12,671 nt of DNA, taken from assembly GCA_024636075.1 (NCBI GenBank), contig JAGXHS010000162.1, forward strand, positions 1-12,671, written 5' to 3'. Under the pieces are notes generated by a model. It was not told the origin of the DNA and ran no database searches. It saw only the letters and a program-made list of their open reading frames with translations. Position 1 is the stretch's first letter; every line of letters starts with the position of its first letter. The stretch comes from Propionibacteriaceae bacterium (lineage in GTDB: Bacteria > Actinomycetota > Actinomycetes > Propionibacteriales > Propionibacteriaceae). This document shows positions 1 to 6,151 of the stretch, piece after piece. The translations under genes and the position numbers were made by a program.

Positions 1-51
1 CAAGTAGTAGTACGTCTTGCCGCCCTGCTTCTTCCCCACAATCGACGCCAT
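1..51 (-). CDS. IS1634-like transposase, N-terminal 17 codons (cut by window edge)
   Basis: Read on the minus strand from ATG at 51-49, the sequence gives MASIVGKKQGGKTYYYL and runs off the window. That opening, with the GKK and a short run of tyrosines, is the usual N-terminus of IS1634-family (IS4-like DDE) transposases. Only 17 codons are present, so no catalytic residue can be seen and it is impossible to say whether the gene is intact outside the window. The upstream IS end should lie within the next roughly 50-200 bases to the right. I cannot place the terminal inverted repeat without the other end of the element. The call rests on a recognised family start, not on a full domain. Confidence 0.6.
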   Translation of the reverse strand, partial: MASIVGKKQGGKTYYYL

Positions 52-261
52 ATATAGGTAATACACCACTCGGCCACAAAACCCGTGACCAACACGCGAA
101 AGCACCACAACCCAATCAGATAACGGGGAAACTCCCGCTAGGCCACAGAGAACGCGATCCTTCCGCGGGTCGCGCGTCCCCGCGGGAACGTCCTGACCTG
201 CCGCCCGGCGCCCACCGATTGCTGAGAGGAGGAGTGAGTTCGGGCGCCCAAGCTGTCGCCA
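52..261. other. Non-coding stretch: IS flank and upstream region of the TA operon
   Basis: No credible gene was found between the transposase start and the toxin-antitoxin promoter; the minus-strand reading frame here is low-complexity shadow. The left part, at lower GC, is presumably the untranslated end of the insertion sequence. A short palindrome-like stretch, GGGGAAACTCCC at 125-136, might be near the IS terminus, but the boundary cannot be fixed from one end alone. Confidence 0.4.
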
Positions 262-295
262 AGATGTACATCTCCGCTGTTTCAGCGACTATCAT
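262..295 (+). promoter_or_regulatory. TA operon promoter with two palindromes (candidate autoregulation site)
   Basis: TATCAT at 290-295 matches the -10 consensus at 5 of 6 bases and predicts a start near 302. A perfect 12-bp palindrome, AGATGTACATCT, sits at 262-273, about 35 bp upstream of that start. A second inverted repeat, CGCTG-TTT-CAGCG, lies at 275-287 between it and the -10 box. Type II antitoxins of this class usually repress their own promoter by binding such palindromes. The binding role is inferred; the symmetry is directly visible. Confidence 0.5.
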
Positions 296-301
296 GGAGG
301 T

Positions 302-565
302 ATGAGTGACATGACTGTGAGCGATGCGCGGGCCCGCCTGGCCGATGTAGTGGACGCGGCCCGTGTAGGCCATCACCCCGTCTACCTGACCCGTCGCGGG
401 CAGCGCGTGGCCGCCGTCATCGACGCCGACGACCTGGACCGCCTTTTCGCGGCCGCTGAAGACTTCGCCGACATCGAAGCGGTCCGCGCCGCTCGCGAGG
501 AGATCGCCGCGGGTGAGCCAACAATCCCCTGGGCACAGGTCAAGGCCGATCTCGGACTGGCGTGA
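302..565 (+). CDS. Type II antitoxin, Phd/YefM (RelB-like) family
   Basis: An 87-residue protein whose N-terminus (TVSDARARLADVVDAA...PVYLTRRGQRVAAVID) is the Phd/YefM DNA-binding fold. The C-terminal part, from about residue 55 and rich in Glu and Ala, would be the toxin-neutralising segment. The antitoxin binds and inactivates the toxin encoded immediately downstream, whose GTG start overlaps this stop codon (GTGA at 562-565), so the two are translationally coupled. Start choice is ambiguous. ATG 302 coincides with the start site predicted from the TATCAT -10 box (leaderless). ATG 311 lies 10 bases after a GGAGG at 296-300 and also fits the family N-terminus. Length is typical of the family. 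No truncation is seen. The family call is secure; the cognate partner is inferred from the overlap. Confidence 0.88.
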   Translation: MSDMTVSDARARLADVVDAARVGHHPVYLTRRGQRVAAVIDADDLDRLFAAAEDFADIEAVRAAREEIAAGEPTIPWAQVKADLGLA

Positions 566-825
566 CCTACCGCGTCGAGGTCGCCCCGGCGGCGCTCCGA
601 CAGATACGCAAGCTGGACCGGGCTGCGCAGCGTCGTGTCCAGGCTGCGATCGAACTGCTCGCCAGCGAACCGCGGCCGAGCGGTGCCAAGAAGCTGGTGG
701 GCGGCAACGGCGAGTGGCGCGTCCGCACCGGCGACTACCGAGTCGTGTACGAGATCCATGACAACCTGGTGCTCATCCTCGTCGTCGCCGTCGGCCACCG
801 ACGCGACATCTACGAACGCCGTTAG
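562..825 (+). CDS. Type II toxin, RelE/ParE family
   Basis: An 87-residue protein starting at GTG 562, which overlaps the antitoxin stop by four bases. It has the RelE/ParE fold signature: a helical N-terminal half (LRQIRKLDRAAQRRVQAAIELL) followed by the sheet region EWRVRTGDYRVVYEI and the ending VGHRRDIYER. RelE toxins cleave mRNA in the ribosomal A site. Basic residues at R53, R55, R60 and R80/R81 and tyrosine Y84 occupy places comparable to the RelE active-site basic residues and Tyr, so it looks catalytically intact and RelE-like rather than ParE-like. The next feature on its 3' side is non-coding. The pair sits between an insertion sequence and a tRNA gene, a normal setting for mobile TA modules. 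Confidence 0.9.
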   Translation: MTYRVEVAPAALRQIRKLDRAAQRRVQAAIELLASEPRPSGAKKLVGGNGEWRVRTGDYRVVYEIHDNLVLILVVAVGHRRDIYERR

Positions 826-995
826 GGACGCTGAGAACGGCCGCTGTGAGGTCTTGTACGGCCGGGCCGCGTCATGGCAGGCGCCGAAATGGCTCCCAAA
901 CCAGGGCCCAACTGCGTTCGAGATATGCACGTATAGTGCACGAGGAGCAGAGATTCAGCGGGTGTTTGCCCTAGGCAAACGCTGTTTCGCACGCG
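826..995. other. Non-coding gap between TA module and tRNA-Val
   Basis: No supported gene. It contains an inverted repeat, TGCAC-GTATA-GTGCA, at 926-940 overlapping a -10-like TATAGT at 932-937 with no gene downstream on that strand. It also contains the hairpin at 964-980 listed separately. The plus-strand reading frame ending in GLEPPTTCL here is merely the complement of the tRNA. Confidence 0.5.
964..980 (-). terminator. Perfect hairpin 3' of tRNA-Val (probable terminator)
   Basis: GTTTGCC (964-970), loop CTA, GGCAAAC (974-980): a perfect 7-bp stem beginning 16 bases beyond the 3' end of the minus-strand tRNA gene. There is no clear U-tract, which is common for hairpin terminators in high-GC actinobacteria. 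It could also act for transcripts arriving from the TA operon. Confidence 0.5.
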
Positions 996-1069
996 TGGGC
1001 GCAGAGGGACTCGAACCCCCGACCACCTGCTTGTAAGGCAGGTGCTCTAACCAACTGAGCTATGCGCCC
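996..1069 (-). tRNA. tRNA-Val (anticodon TAC)
   Basis: The reverse complement folds as a complete tRNA. The acceptor GGGCGCA pairs with TGCGCCC (plus-strand 1063-1069 and 997-1003). The D-stem is GCTC/GAGC. The anticodon stem CCTGC/GCAGG encloses the loop CTTACAA, giving anticodon TAC (plus-strand 1033-1035), which reads valine GTA codons. The variable loop has 5 bases, and the T-arm is GGGGG-TTCGAGT-CCCTC with one G-T pair. The discriminator is A at 996. The CCA tail is not encoded. The IS and TA module lie on its 3' side, the usual side for elements that integrate into tRNA genes, but no duplicate of the tRNA end is visible in this window. Confidence 0.96.
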
Positions 1070-1161
1070 CGATGCTGAGGTGTCCACCATCAGCCCGGCC
1101 ACAGCAGGGTACCGGAGTCACGAGCCGGAGTGCATCCTGGGCTCGCCCACCGGGCACAGGC

Positions 1162-1629
1162 TCACGCCAGGCGCTGCTTCACCAAGGTGGAGATGGTCTT
1201 GCCATCGGCGCGGCCCGCAACCTCAGCCTGGACAGCCTTCATCACCTGGCCCATCTGCCGCATGCCGGGCTTCTCGCCCAAATCAGCAGCCACCACGGCA
1301 ATGCCCTTCTCCACGATCTGGGTCACCTCGTCGGTGCTCAACTGGGCCGGCAGGTACTTCGACAGGAACTCGGCTTCGGATTCCTCCTTGGCTGCCAGCT
1401 CGGGGCGGTTGCCGCTTTGGTAAGATCCGGCGGCATCCTTGCGCTTGTTCACCTCGCGGGTGAGCACGGCTTGTTCCTCGGTCTCGGTCAGCTCCCGCGC
1501 GGCGTCGCCAGCGACCTCTTCGGTGCCGATGGCGGCCAGCGCCATCCGGATGTTCGACTTGGCGGCATTGTCATGTGCCTTCATCGCGACGATCAGGTCA
1601 CTCTTCAACTGCGTCTTCAACGTTCCCAC
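1162..1629 (-). CDS. YqeY family protein (GatB/YqeY domain)
   Basis: A 155-residue protein with the YqeY layout: an N-terminal helical segment (GTLKTQLKSDLIVAMKAHD...IRMALAAIG), the middle KRKDAAGSYQSGNRPELAAKEESEAEFLSKYLPAQLS, and the GatB-tail-like C-terminus (PGMRQMGQVMKAVQAEVAGRADGKTISTLVKQRL). The C-terminal fold is shared with the tRNA-binding tail of GatB, so a role in tRNA or amidotransferase biology is often suggested, but the cellular function of stand-alone YqeY is not established. A longer form starts at GTG 1644. I prefer GTG 1629 because a TGAGGA Shine-Dalgarno lies about 8 bases upstream and the protein then begins at the family's usual position. It is transcribed divergently from prfB and towards tRNA-Val. 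Confidence 0.9.
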   Translation of the reverse strand: MGTLKTQLKSDLIVAMKAHDNAAKSNIRMALAAIGTEEVAGDAARELTETEEQAVLTREVNKRKDAAGSYQSGNRPELAAKEESEAEFLSKYLPAQLSTDEVTQIVEKGIAVVAADLGEKPGMRQMGQVMKAVQAEVAGRADGKTISTLVKQRLA

Positions 1630-1687
1630 GGCCAGGTTCCTCACTGCTTCGACAACGGGCCCATTCTCTCACGGCTGCGTCAGCGCA

Positions 1688-1719
1688 CCGATCCGTGGGG
1701 CTTCGGCTCAGCGGATCGG
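1688..1719. promoter_or_regulatory. Long hairpin with UUCG tetraloop between yqeY-like gene and prfB
   Basis: CCGATCCG (1688-1695) pairs perfectly with CGGATCGG (1712-1719). The interior continues with a T-G wobble and one G-A mismatch, then GGGC/GCTC (one wobble), closed by a TTCG tetraloop at 1702-1705. The element is in the divergent intergenic region, ending 15 bp before the prfB -10 box. It could be an operator or a stable RNA hairpin in a longer prfB leader. Neither strand shows a U-tract, so a simple terminator is less likely. Confidence 0.45.
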
Positions 1720-1733
1720 GCGATCTGACCAGC

Positions 1734-1739
1734 TAGACT
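1734..1739 (+). promoter_or_regulatory. prfB -10 box (leaderless-type promoter)
   Basis: TAGACT fits the actinobacterial TANNNT -10 pattern. Transcription would begin about 7-9 bases beyond the box, at or next to the GTG start codon at 1748. There is no Shine-Dalgarno before that GTG, which supports a leaderless mRNA. No clear -35 box is seen. Confidence 0.5.
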
Positions 1740-1747
1740 CACTCCTT

Positions 1748-2857
1748 GTGTCACTCGAAGATCTTTCCCAGCGCCTCAGCGACCTCGACAAGGCGTTGAG
1801 CGGTATCGAATCCGTCCTCGATCCGGATGCCAAGCGGGCCGAGATCGGACAACTCCAGGATGAAGTGTCAGCACCTGACCTGTGGGACGACCAGGAGAAC
1901 GCGCAGCGCGTCACCTCGCGATTGTCACAGCTGCAGGCCGACCTCGAGCGGGTGGAATCGTTGCGTCAGCGCGTCGAGGACGCCGAGGTGATGATGGAGC
2001 TCTCCGGCGAGGAGGACGACGCTGAATCCGAAGCCGAGGTCGGCACGGAGATCAACAAGCTCAGCAAGGCCATCGAAACCCTTGAGGTCCGTACCCTGCT
2101 GTCTGGGGAGTTCGACGAACGCGACGCCCTGATCTCGATTCGTTCCGAGGCCGGGGGAGTGGACGCCGCTGACTTCGCGGCGATGCTGTTGCGGATGTAC
2201 ACCCGATGGGCTGAACGCCACGGCTACTCCTTCGAGATCTACGACACCTCCTACGCCGAAGAGGCCGGTATCAAGTCGGCCACCTTCACGGTGCGCGCCC
2301 CCTTCGCTTACGGCACACTGTCGGTCGAACAGGGAACCCACCGACTGGTGCGCATTTCACCCTTCGACAACCAAGGTCGTCGGCAGACCTCCTTCGCCGG
2401 TGTCGAGGTGCTTCCGGTGACCGAGGAAGCCGACCACATCGACATTCCCGAGGGCGACATTCGGGTTGACGTCTTTCGTTCCTCTGGTCCCGGGGGGCAG
2501 AGCGTGAACACCACCGACTCCGCGGTGCGGATCACCCACCTGCCTTCGGGCATCGTGGTCAGCTGCCAGAACGAGAAGTCCCAGTTGCAGAACAAGGCGG
2601 CAGCACTGCGGGTGCTGCAGTCCCGACTGCTGGAACAGGCCCGCATCCAGCGTGAAGCTGCCATGAACGAGCTGAAGAGCGACGGCGGCAACTCGTGGGG
2701 CTCACAGATGCGCTCCTACGTGCTGCATCCCTACCAAATGGTGAAGGATCTGCGCACCGACCATGAGGTCGGCAACCCCGATGCCGTGTTTGACGGCGAC
2801 ATCGACGGATTCATCGACGCCGGCATCCGCTGGCGCCGCACCACGTCAGGCGCCTGA
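1748..2857 (+). CDS. prfB: Peptide chain release factor 2 (RF2)
   Basis: A 369-residue class I release factor, which hydrolyses peptidyl-tRNA on the ribosome at UAA and UGA codons. The GGQ catalytic motif is at residues 249-251 (SSGPGGQSVNTTDSAVRI). The RF2-type codon-recognition tripeptide SPF is at 204-206 (RISPFDNQGRRQTSFAG), which distinguishes it from RF1 (PxT). The N-terminal acidic coiled-coil domain (about 1-110) and the C-terminal DVFRSSG...HPYQMVKDLRTDHEVGN region are complete. The frame can be extended upstream to 1439, but that extension overlaps the opposite-strand yqeY-like gene. GTG 1748 gives the normal length and sits just after a -10 box. The N-terminal frame is continuous, so the UGA-dependent +1 frameshift used by many bacteria for RF2 autoregulation is absent. 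ftsE follows after about 110 bp with its own putative promoter. Confidence 0.97.
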   Translation: MSLEDLSQRLSDLDKALSGIESVLDPDAKRAEIGQLQDEVSAPDLWDDQENAQRVTSRLSQLQADLERVESLRQRVEDAEVMMELSGEEDDAESEAEVGTEINKLSKAIETLEVRTLLSGEFDERDALISIRSEAGGVDAADFAAMLLRMYTRWAERHGYSFEIYDTSYAEEAGIKSATFTVRAPFAYGTLSVEQGTHRLVRISPFDNQGRRQTSFAGVEVLPVTEEADHIDIPEGDIRVDVFRSSGPGGQSVNTTDSAVRITHLPSGIVVSCQNEKSQLQNKAAALRVLQSRLLEQARIQREAAMNELKSDGGNSWGSQMRSYVLHPYQMVKDLRTDHEVGNPDAVFDGDIDGFIDAGIRWRRTTSGA

Positions 2858-2873
2858 CGCCCGCGTGGCAATG

Positions 2874-2909
2874 CGGCTAGCCCCTGGGGGTGATCTAGAC
2901 TCCTAGCCG
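2874..2909 (+). promoter_or_regulatory. ftsE promoter region with inverted repeat
   Basis: A -10 box TAGACT at 2896-2901 (identical to that of prfB) predicts a start near 2908, about 60 bp before the ftsE GTG. A perfect 7-bp inverted repeat, CGGCTAG (2874-2880) and CTAGCCG (2903-2909), spans this promoter with a 22-bp spacer. It might serve as an operator or, as RNA, as a hairpin terminating prfB. No -35 consensus was recognised. Confidence 0.4.
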
Positions 2910-2968
2910 ACGAGGCCGGGAGCGGTCACGTCGATCTTCCCCGACCACCGATGAGTTCGAGGTCCCCT

Positions 2969-3655
2969 GTGATCACCTTCGACAATGTGTCCAAGATCTA
3001 TCCCGGACAAGTGGGTGCTGCCCTCAACTCCGTGAACGTGACCATCGACAAGGGTGAGTTCGTGTTCCTCGTCGGCGCCTCCGGCTCCGGCAAGTCAACC
3101 TTCCTGCGGCTGGTGCTGCGCGAGATCCTGCCCAGCCGCGGCACGGTGCACGTGGCGGGCAAGGACGTCGCCAAGCTGCGCAACTGGAAAGTGCCCGAAC
3201 TTCGCCGCCAGATCGGCACCGTGTTCCAGGACTTCAGGCTGCTACCCGGCAAGACGGTGCACGAGAACGTGGCCTTCTCCCTGCAAGTGATCGGCAAGAC
3301 CAGCAGCGAGATCAAAGAACGGGTTCCCGAAACCCTGGAACTGGTCGGGCTGCAGGGCAAGGGCAACCGGTTGCCTGACGAGCTCTCCGGCGGTGAGCAG
3401 CAGCGCGTCGCCATCGCCCGGGCCGTCGTGAACCGACCCAAGATCCTGATCGCCGATGAACCCACCGGCAACGTCGACCCGGCCACCAGCGTCGGCCTGA
3501 TGAAGCTGCTGGATCGAATCAACCGGCTTGACACCACCGTGATCATGGCCACCCACGACTCAACCATCGTGGATCAGATGCGTCGCCGCGTCATCGAACT
3601 GGACGGTGGCGATGTGATTCGGGACCAGTCAATGGGTGTCTACGGCACCGCCTGA
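2969..3655 (+). CDS. ftsE: Cell division ATP-binding protein FtsE
   Basis: A 228-residue ABC ATPase, the cytoplasmic partner of FtsX; ATP hydrolysis drives FtsX to activate a peptidoglycan hydrolase during division or growth. Visible motifs: Walker A GASGSGKST at 36-44, FQDFRLL Q-loop, ABC signature LSGGEQQR at 139-146, Walker B ILIADE with catalytic E164, and H-loop H196 (MATHD). The family-typical ending GVYG is present. The frame opens earlier at ATG 2951, but GTG 2969 has GAGG at 2959-2962 six bases upstream and makes the protein begin MITFDNV, exactly as FtsE proteins do; ATG 2951 has no ribosome binding site. ftsX follows after 14 bp, so the two are co-transcribed. Confidence 0.96.
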   Translation: MITFDNVSKIYPGQVGAALNSVNVTIDKGEFVFLVGASGSGKSTFLRLVLREILPSRGTVHVAGKDVAKLRNWKVPELRRQIGTVFQDFRLLPGKTVHENVAFSLQVIGKTSSEIKERVPETLELVGLQGKGNRLPDELSGGEQQRVAIARAVVNRPKILIADEPTGNVDPATSVGLMKLLDRINRLDTTVIMATHDSTIVDQMRRRVIELDGGDVIRDQSMGVYGTA

Positions 3656-3669
3656 ACCGAGAGGACAGC

Positions 3670-4572
3670 ATGCGTCACGCTTTTCGTGAAACCTGGTCGG
3701 GTCTGCGTCGGAACTTCTCCATGATGCTGGCCGTGATCGTCACCATGTGGGTCTCACTGGCCCTGTTCGGTGCCGGTTTGATGACCATGCAACAAGTCGA
3801 CCTGTTCAAGGGCAAGTGGTACGACAAGATCGAGATCTCGGTCTTCCTGTGCGTGCAGGACGTCCCCGGTGGGACCTGTGACGCCGGCAAGGCCACCACC
3901 GATGCTCAGCGGGACCTGATCAGGCAACGACTGGAACTCAATCCGGACGTGCAGCAGGTCTACTACGAATCGAAGAAGGAGGCCTACGCCGCCTTCACCG
4001 AGAGCTTCGCCGACTCCCCGATCCTGGACACCTTGACGCTGGACCAGATGCAGGACTCGTTCCGCCTCAAGCTGGTCGACCCTGAACAGTACGAGGGGGT
4101 CGTCGCCGAGGCACGCACCCTGCCGGGCGTACAGAACGTGCAGGACCTGCACTCGGTGCTCGATCCGCTGTTCCGCTGGCTGAACGCATTGAAGTGGGCG
4201 ACGATCGGGATGAGTTCGTTGCTGCTGTTGGCCGCAGCGCTGCAGATCGGCAACACCATCCGGATGGCTGCATTTTCCCGTAGACGGGAGTTGGGCATCA
4301 TGCGGATGGTGGGTGCCTCGAACTCCTACATCCTGTTGCCGTTCCTGTTGGAGAGCTTGATTGCCGGGCTGATCGGGGTGGTTTTGGCGTGCGGAACGTT
4401 GGCCGCTGGCTTGTACCTGATCGTCATCCGTAACGCTCAAGTCTCCATCCAGACTCTACGCTGGATTGGCTGGCCCCAAGCGGGGCTGGCTATGGGAGGG
4501 GTTGCGGTTGTGGGAATTGCCCTGTCTATTGTTCCCACGCTCTTAGCAACCAGGAAGTACCTGCGCGTCTAA
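3670..4572 (+). CDS. ftsX: Cell division membrane protein FtsX
   Basis: A 300-residue integral membrane protein that forms the FtsEX complex. It has a short cytoplasmic N-terminus (RETWSGLRRNFSMMLA), a first membrane helix at about 17-40, a large extracellular domain at about 41-175, a second helix at about 177-197, and two further helices in the last 90 residues. The cytoplasmic RRRELGIMRMVGAS segment is the conserved coupling region that contacts FtsE. The extracellular domain carries two cysteines (C61 and C70) close enough to form a disulfide; this domain is where FtsX proteins bind and activate the hydrolase. An AGAGGA ribosome binding site precedes ATG 3670. The coiled-coil M23 peptidase gene begins 40 bp downstream, which makes it the likely effector. 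Confidence 0.96.
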   Translation: MRHAFRETWSGLRRNFSMMLAVIVTMWVSLALFGAGLMTMQQVDLFKGKWYDKIEISVFLCVQDVPGGTCDAGKATTDAQRDLIRQRLELNPDVQQVYYESKKEAYAAFTESFADSPILDTLTLDQMQDSFRLKLVDPEQYEGVVAEARTLPGVQNVQDLHSVLDPLFRWLNALKWATIGMSSLLLLAAALQIGNTIRMAAFSRRRELGIMRMVGASNSYILLPFLLESLIAGLIGVVLACGTLAAGLYLIVIRNAQVSIQTLRWIGWPQAGLAMGGVAVVGIALSIVPTLLATRKYLRV

Positions 4573-4612
4573 ACTCGGGGACACGGCCGCTGGTGCCAGA
4601 ACAGGAGACAGT

Positions 4613-6058
4613 GTGCCCCCTCAGACCGACCGACCCCCACAGTCCCGTCCGCACACCACTCCGCGTTACTCGACCCGCCTGACCGCCGTCGCCGCCTCGG
4701 CGATCCTCTCCGTCACCCTGCTGCTCAGCGCAGCTCCGCCTTCCAGGGCCGATTCGCTCACCGACGAGCAGGCCCGTATCAAAGCGGCCCAGGCACAGAG
4801 CCGAACAAACTATGCGGAGTACTCCAGGGAACTACAGGCTGCCGCCGCACAGTTGGCGGAGTCAGAACAGAATCTGGCGGCGGCCCGCAGTGAGTTGGCG
4901 CAGGCGCAGCGACGCCGCGCAGCCGCGGTGGCTGAGGACGCCAGGATCGCCAAGGCCCTGACCGCCGCCCGACTGGCGTTGTCCAGGGCGAAAGCCGAAG
5001 TGATCCGCGGACAGCTCGAACTGGACACCCAGATCGGTGTCGTCGGAGCCTCGGTTCGCGAGACCCAACAGCAACGGAACAACCTGGTCGGGGTCGCCGT
5101 CTTGGTGACCGACCTGGACACCAATGACGTGAACTCCCGACTGCAGTGGTCCGAGACCATATTCGCCACCACCCAGGCGCAGGTCGATCGACTGACCGAA
5201 CTGCAATCCACCCTCCAATCGGCCAAGGAAGCCCAGGGCGCAGCTGAGGCCGCAGTGGCCAAGCAGAAGGCTGCAGCCGAGGTGCAGGTCTCGAAGACCA
5301 AGGCCGCAGAGCAGGCTGCGTCCGAGGCGGCAGCTGCGGTGCGGCAGATGGTGGCGGCCAACGCCACTGCCCGCGCCAATGCCGAGCGCCGGGTGGCCGC
5401 CGAACGGCAGAACCAGCAGCGTCTCGACGCCGAGGCTGCCGCGGTGGCTGGCCGGATCCAGGAACGAATCGAGGCACAGAAGCGCGAGGCGGCCCGCCAG
5501 GCCGCAGCCGAGGCCCGTGCCCGCGCCGAGGCTGCCGCAGCCCAACGGGCCGCGGACGCTGCCGCTGCGCGTCGATCAAGCGATTCAGCAGCCAAGGCGG
5601 CAGCAGCAAAGGCAGCCGCTGATCGCGCCCAGCAGGCCAGTCGCTCGAAGCCGGTATCCTCGAACCGGAACTTCTACTACCCCGTCTCCGCGCCGATCAC
5701 ATCCCCCTACGGCATGCGGCTGCACCCCGTGCTGGGATACTGGAAGCTTCACGACGGCACCGACTTCGGCGCCGGCTGCGGTGCGCCGATCCGGGCCCCT
5801 GGTTCAGGTGTGGTGACTCAGCGTTACTACAACGAGGGCTACGGCAACCGGCTGATGATTGATCACGGTCTGGTCGGCGGCAGCTACATCACCACCGGCT
5901 ACAACCACGCGTCCGGCTACGTGGTCGGCGTCGGCCAGCGGGTGAGCAGCGGACAGATCATCGGTTACGTCGGTACCACCGGATACTCGACCGGCTGTCA
6001 TCTGCACCTGATGGTCTGGCAGAACGGTTCCGTGGTCAACCCGATGCGCTGGTTCTGA
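4613..6058 (+). CDS. Secreted coiled-coil M23 family peptidoglycan endopeptidase (predicted FtsEX effector)
   Basis: A 481-residue exported protein. Residues 1-46 are a long signal peptide (RLTAVAASAILSVTLLLSAAPPSRA, cleavage probably after Ala46). Residues about 47-345 form an Ala/Glu/Gln/Arg-rich coiled coil. Residues about 353-481 are an M23 (LytM) domain. The zinc and catalytic residues are all present: H380 and D384 of HxxxD, H432 (YNHASGY), and H463 and H465 of HLH. The domain should therefore be active and cleave peptide cross-links in peptidoglycan, unlike EnvC-type M23 proteins, which have lost these residues. The architecture matches hydrolases controlled by FtsEX, with the coiled coil docking on FtsX. 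Start: GTG 4613 with AGGAGA five bases upstream. It sits between ftsX and smpB in the same direction. Confidence 0.93.
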   Translation: MPPQTDRPPQSRPHTTPRYSTRLTAVAASAILSVTLLLSAAPPSRADSLTDEQARIKAAQAQSRTNYAEYSRELQAAAAQLAESEQNLAAARSELAQAQRRRAAAVAEDARIAKALTAARLALSRAKAEVIRGQLELDTQIGVVGASVRETQQQRNNLVGVAVLVTDLDTNDVNSRLQWSETIFATTQAQVDRLTELQSTLQSAKEAQGAAEAAVAKQKAAAEVQVSKTKAAEQAASEAAAAVRQMVAANATARANAERRVAAERQNQQRLDAEAAAVAGRIQERIEAQKREAARQAAAEARARAEAAAAQRAADAAAARRSSDSAAKAAAAKAAADRAQQASRSKPVSSNRNFYYPVSAPITSPYGMRLHPVLGYWKLHDGTDFGAGCGAPIRAPGSGVVTQRYYNEGYGNRLMIDHGLVGGSYITTGYNHASGYVVGVGQRVSSGQIIGYVGTTGYSTGCHLHLMVWQNGSVVNPMRWF

Positions 6059-6151
6059 GCGAGGGAACACAAGTCCTGAACGAATCGCGGAGTTGTTACA
6101 GTGGCATCGTTCGCCGTGAGTGGCGGTTGGGTGACGACTCCAGGAGGAATG

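Noticed and set aside
635..1036. Plus-strand frame ending GAEGLEPPTTCL
   Set aside because: The end is the complement of tRNA-Val, and the rest is an out-of-frame reading of the RelE-family toxin gene.
1439..1747. N-terminal extension of the prfB frame
   Set aside because: It overlaps the opposite-strand YqeY-family gene and crosses the UUCG hairpin; RF2 length and domain start fit GTG 1748.
1748..1850. Programmed +1 frameshift in prfB
   Set aside because: The N-terminal frame is continuous with no in-frame UGA, so no recoding site exists.
4779..5609. Several long minus-strand frames opposite the M23 coiled coil
   Set aside because: These are shadows of the Ala/Gln/Arg-rich repeat coding; none shows a domain.
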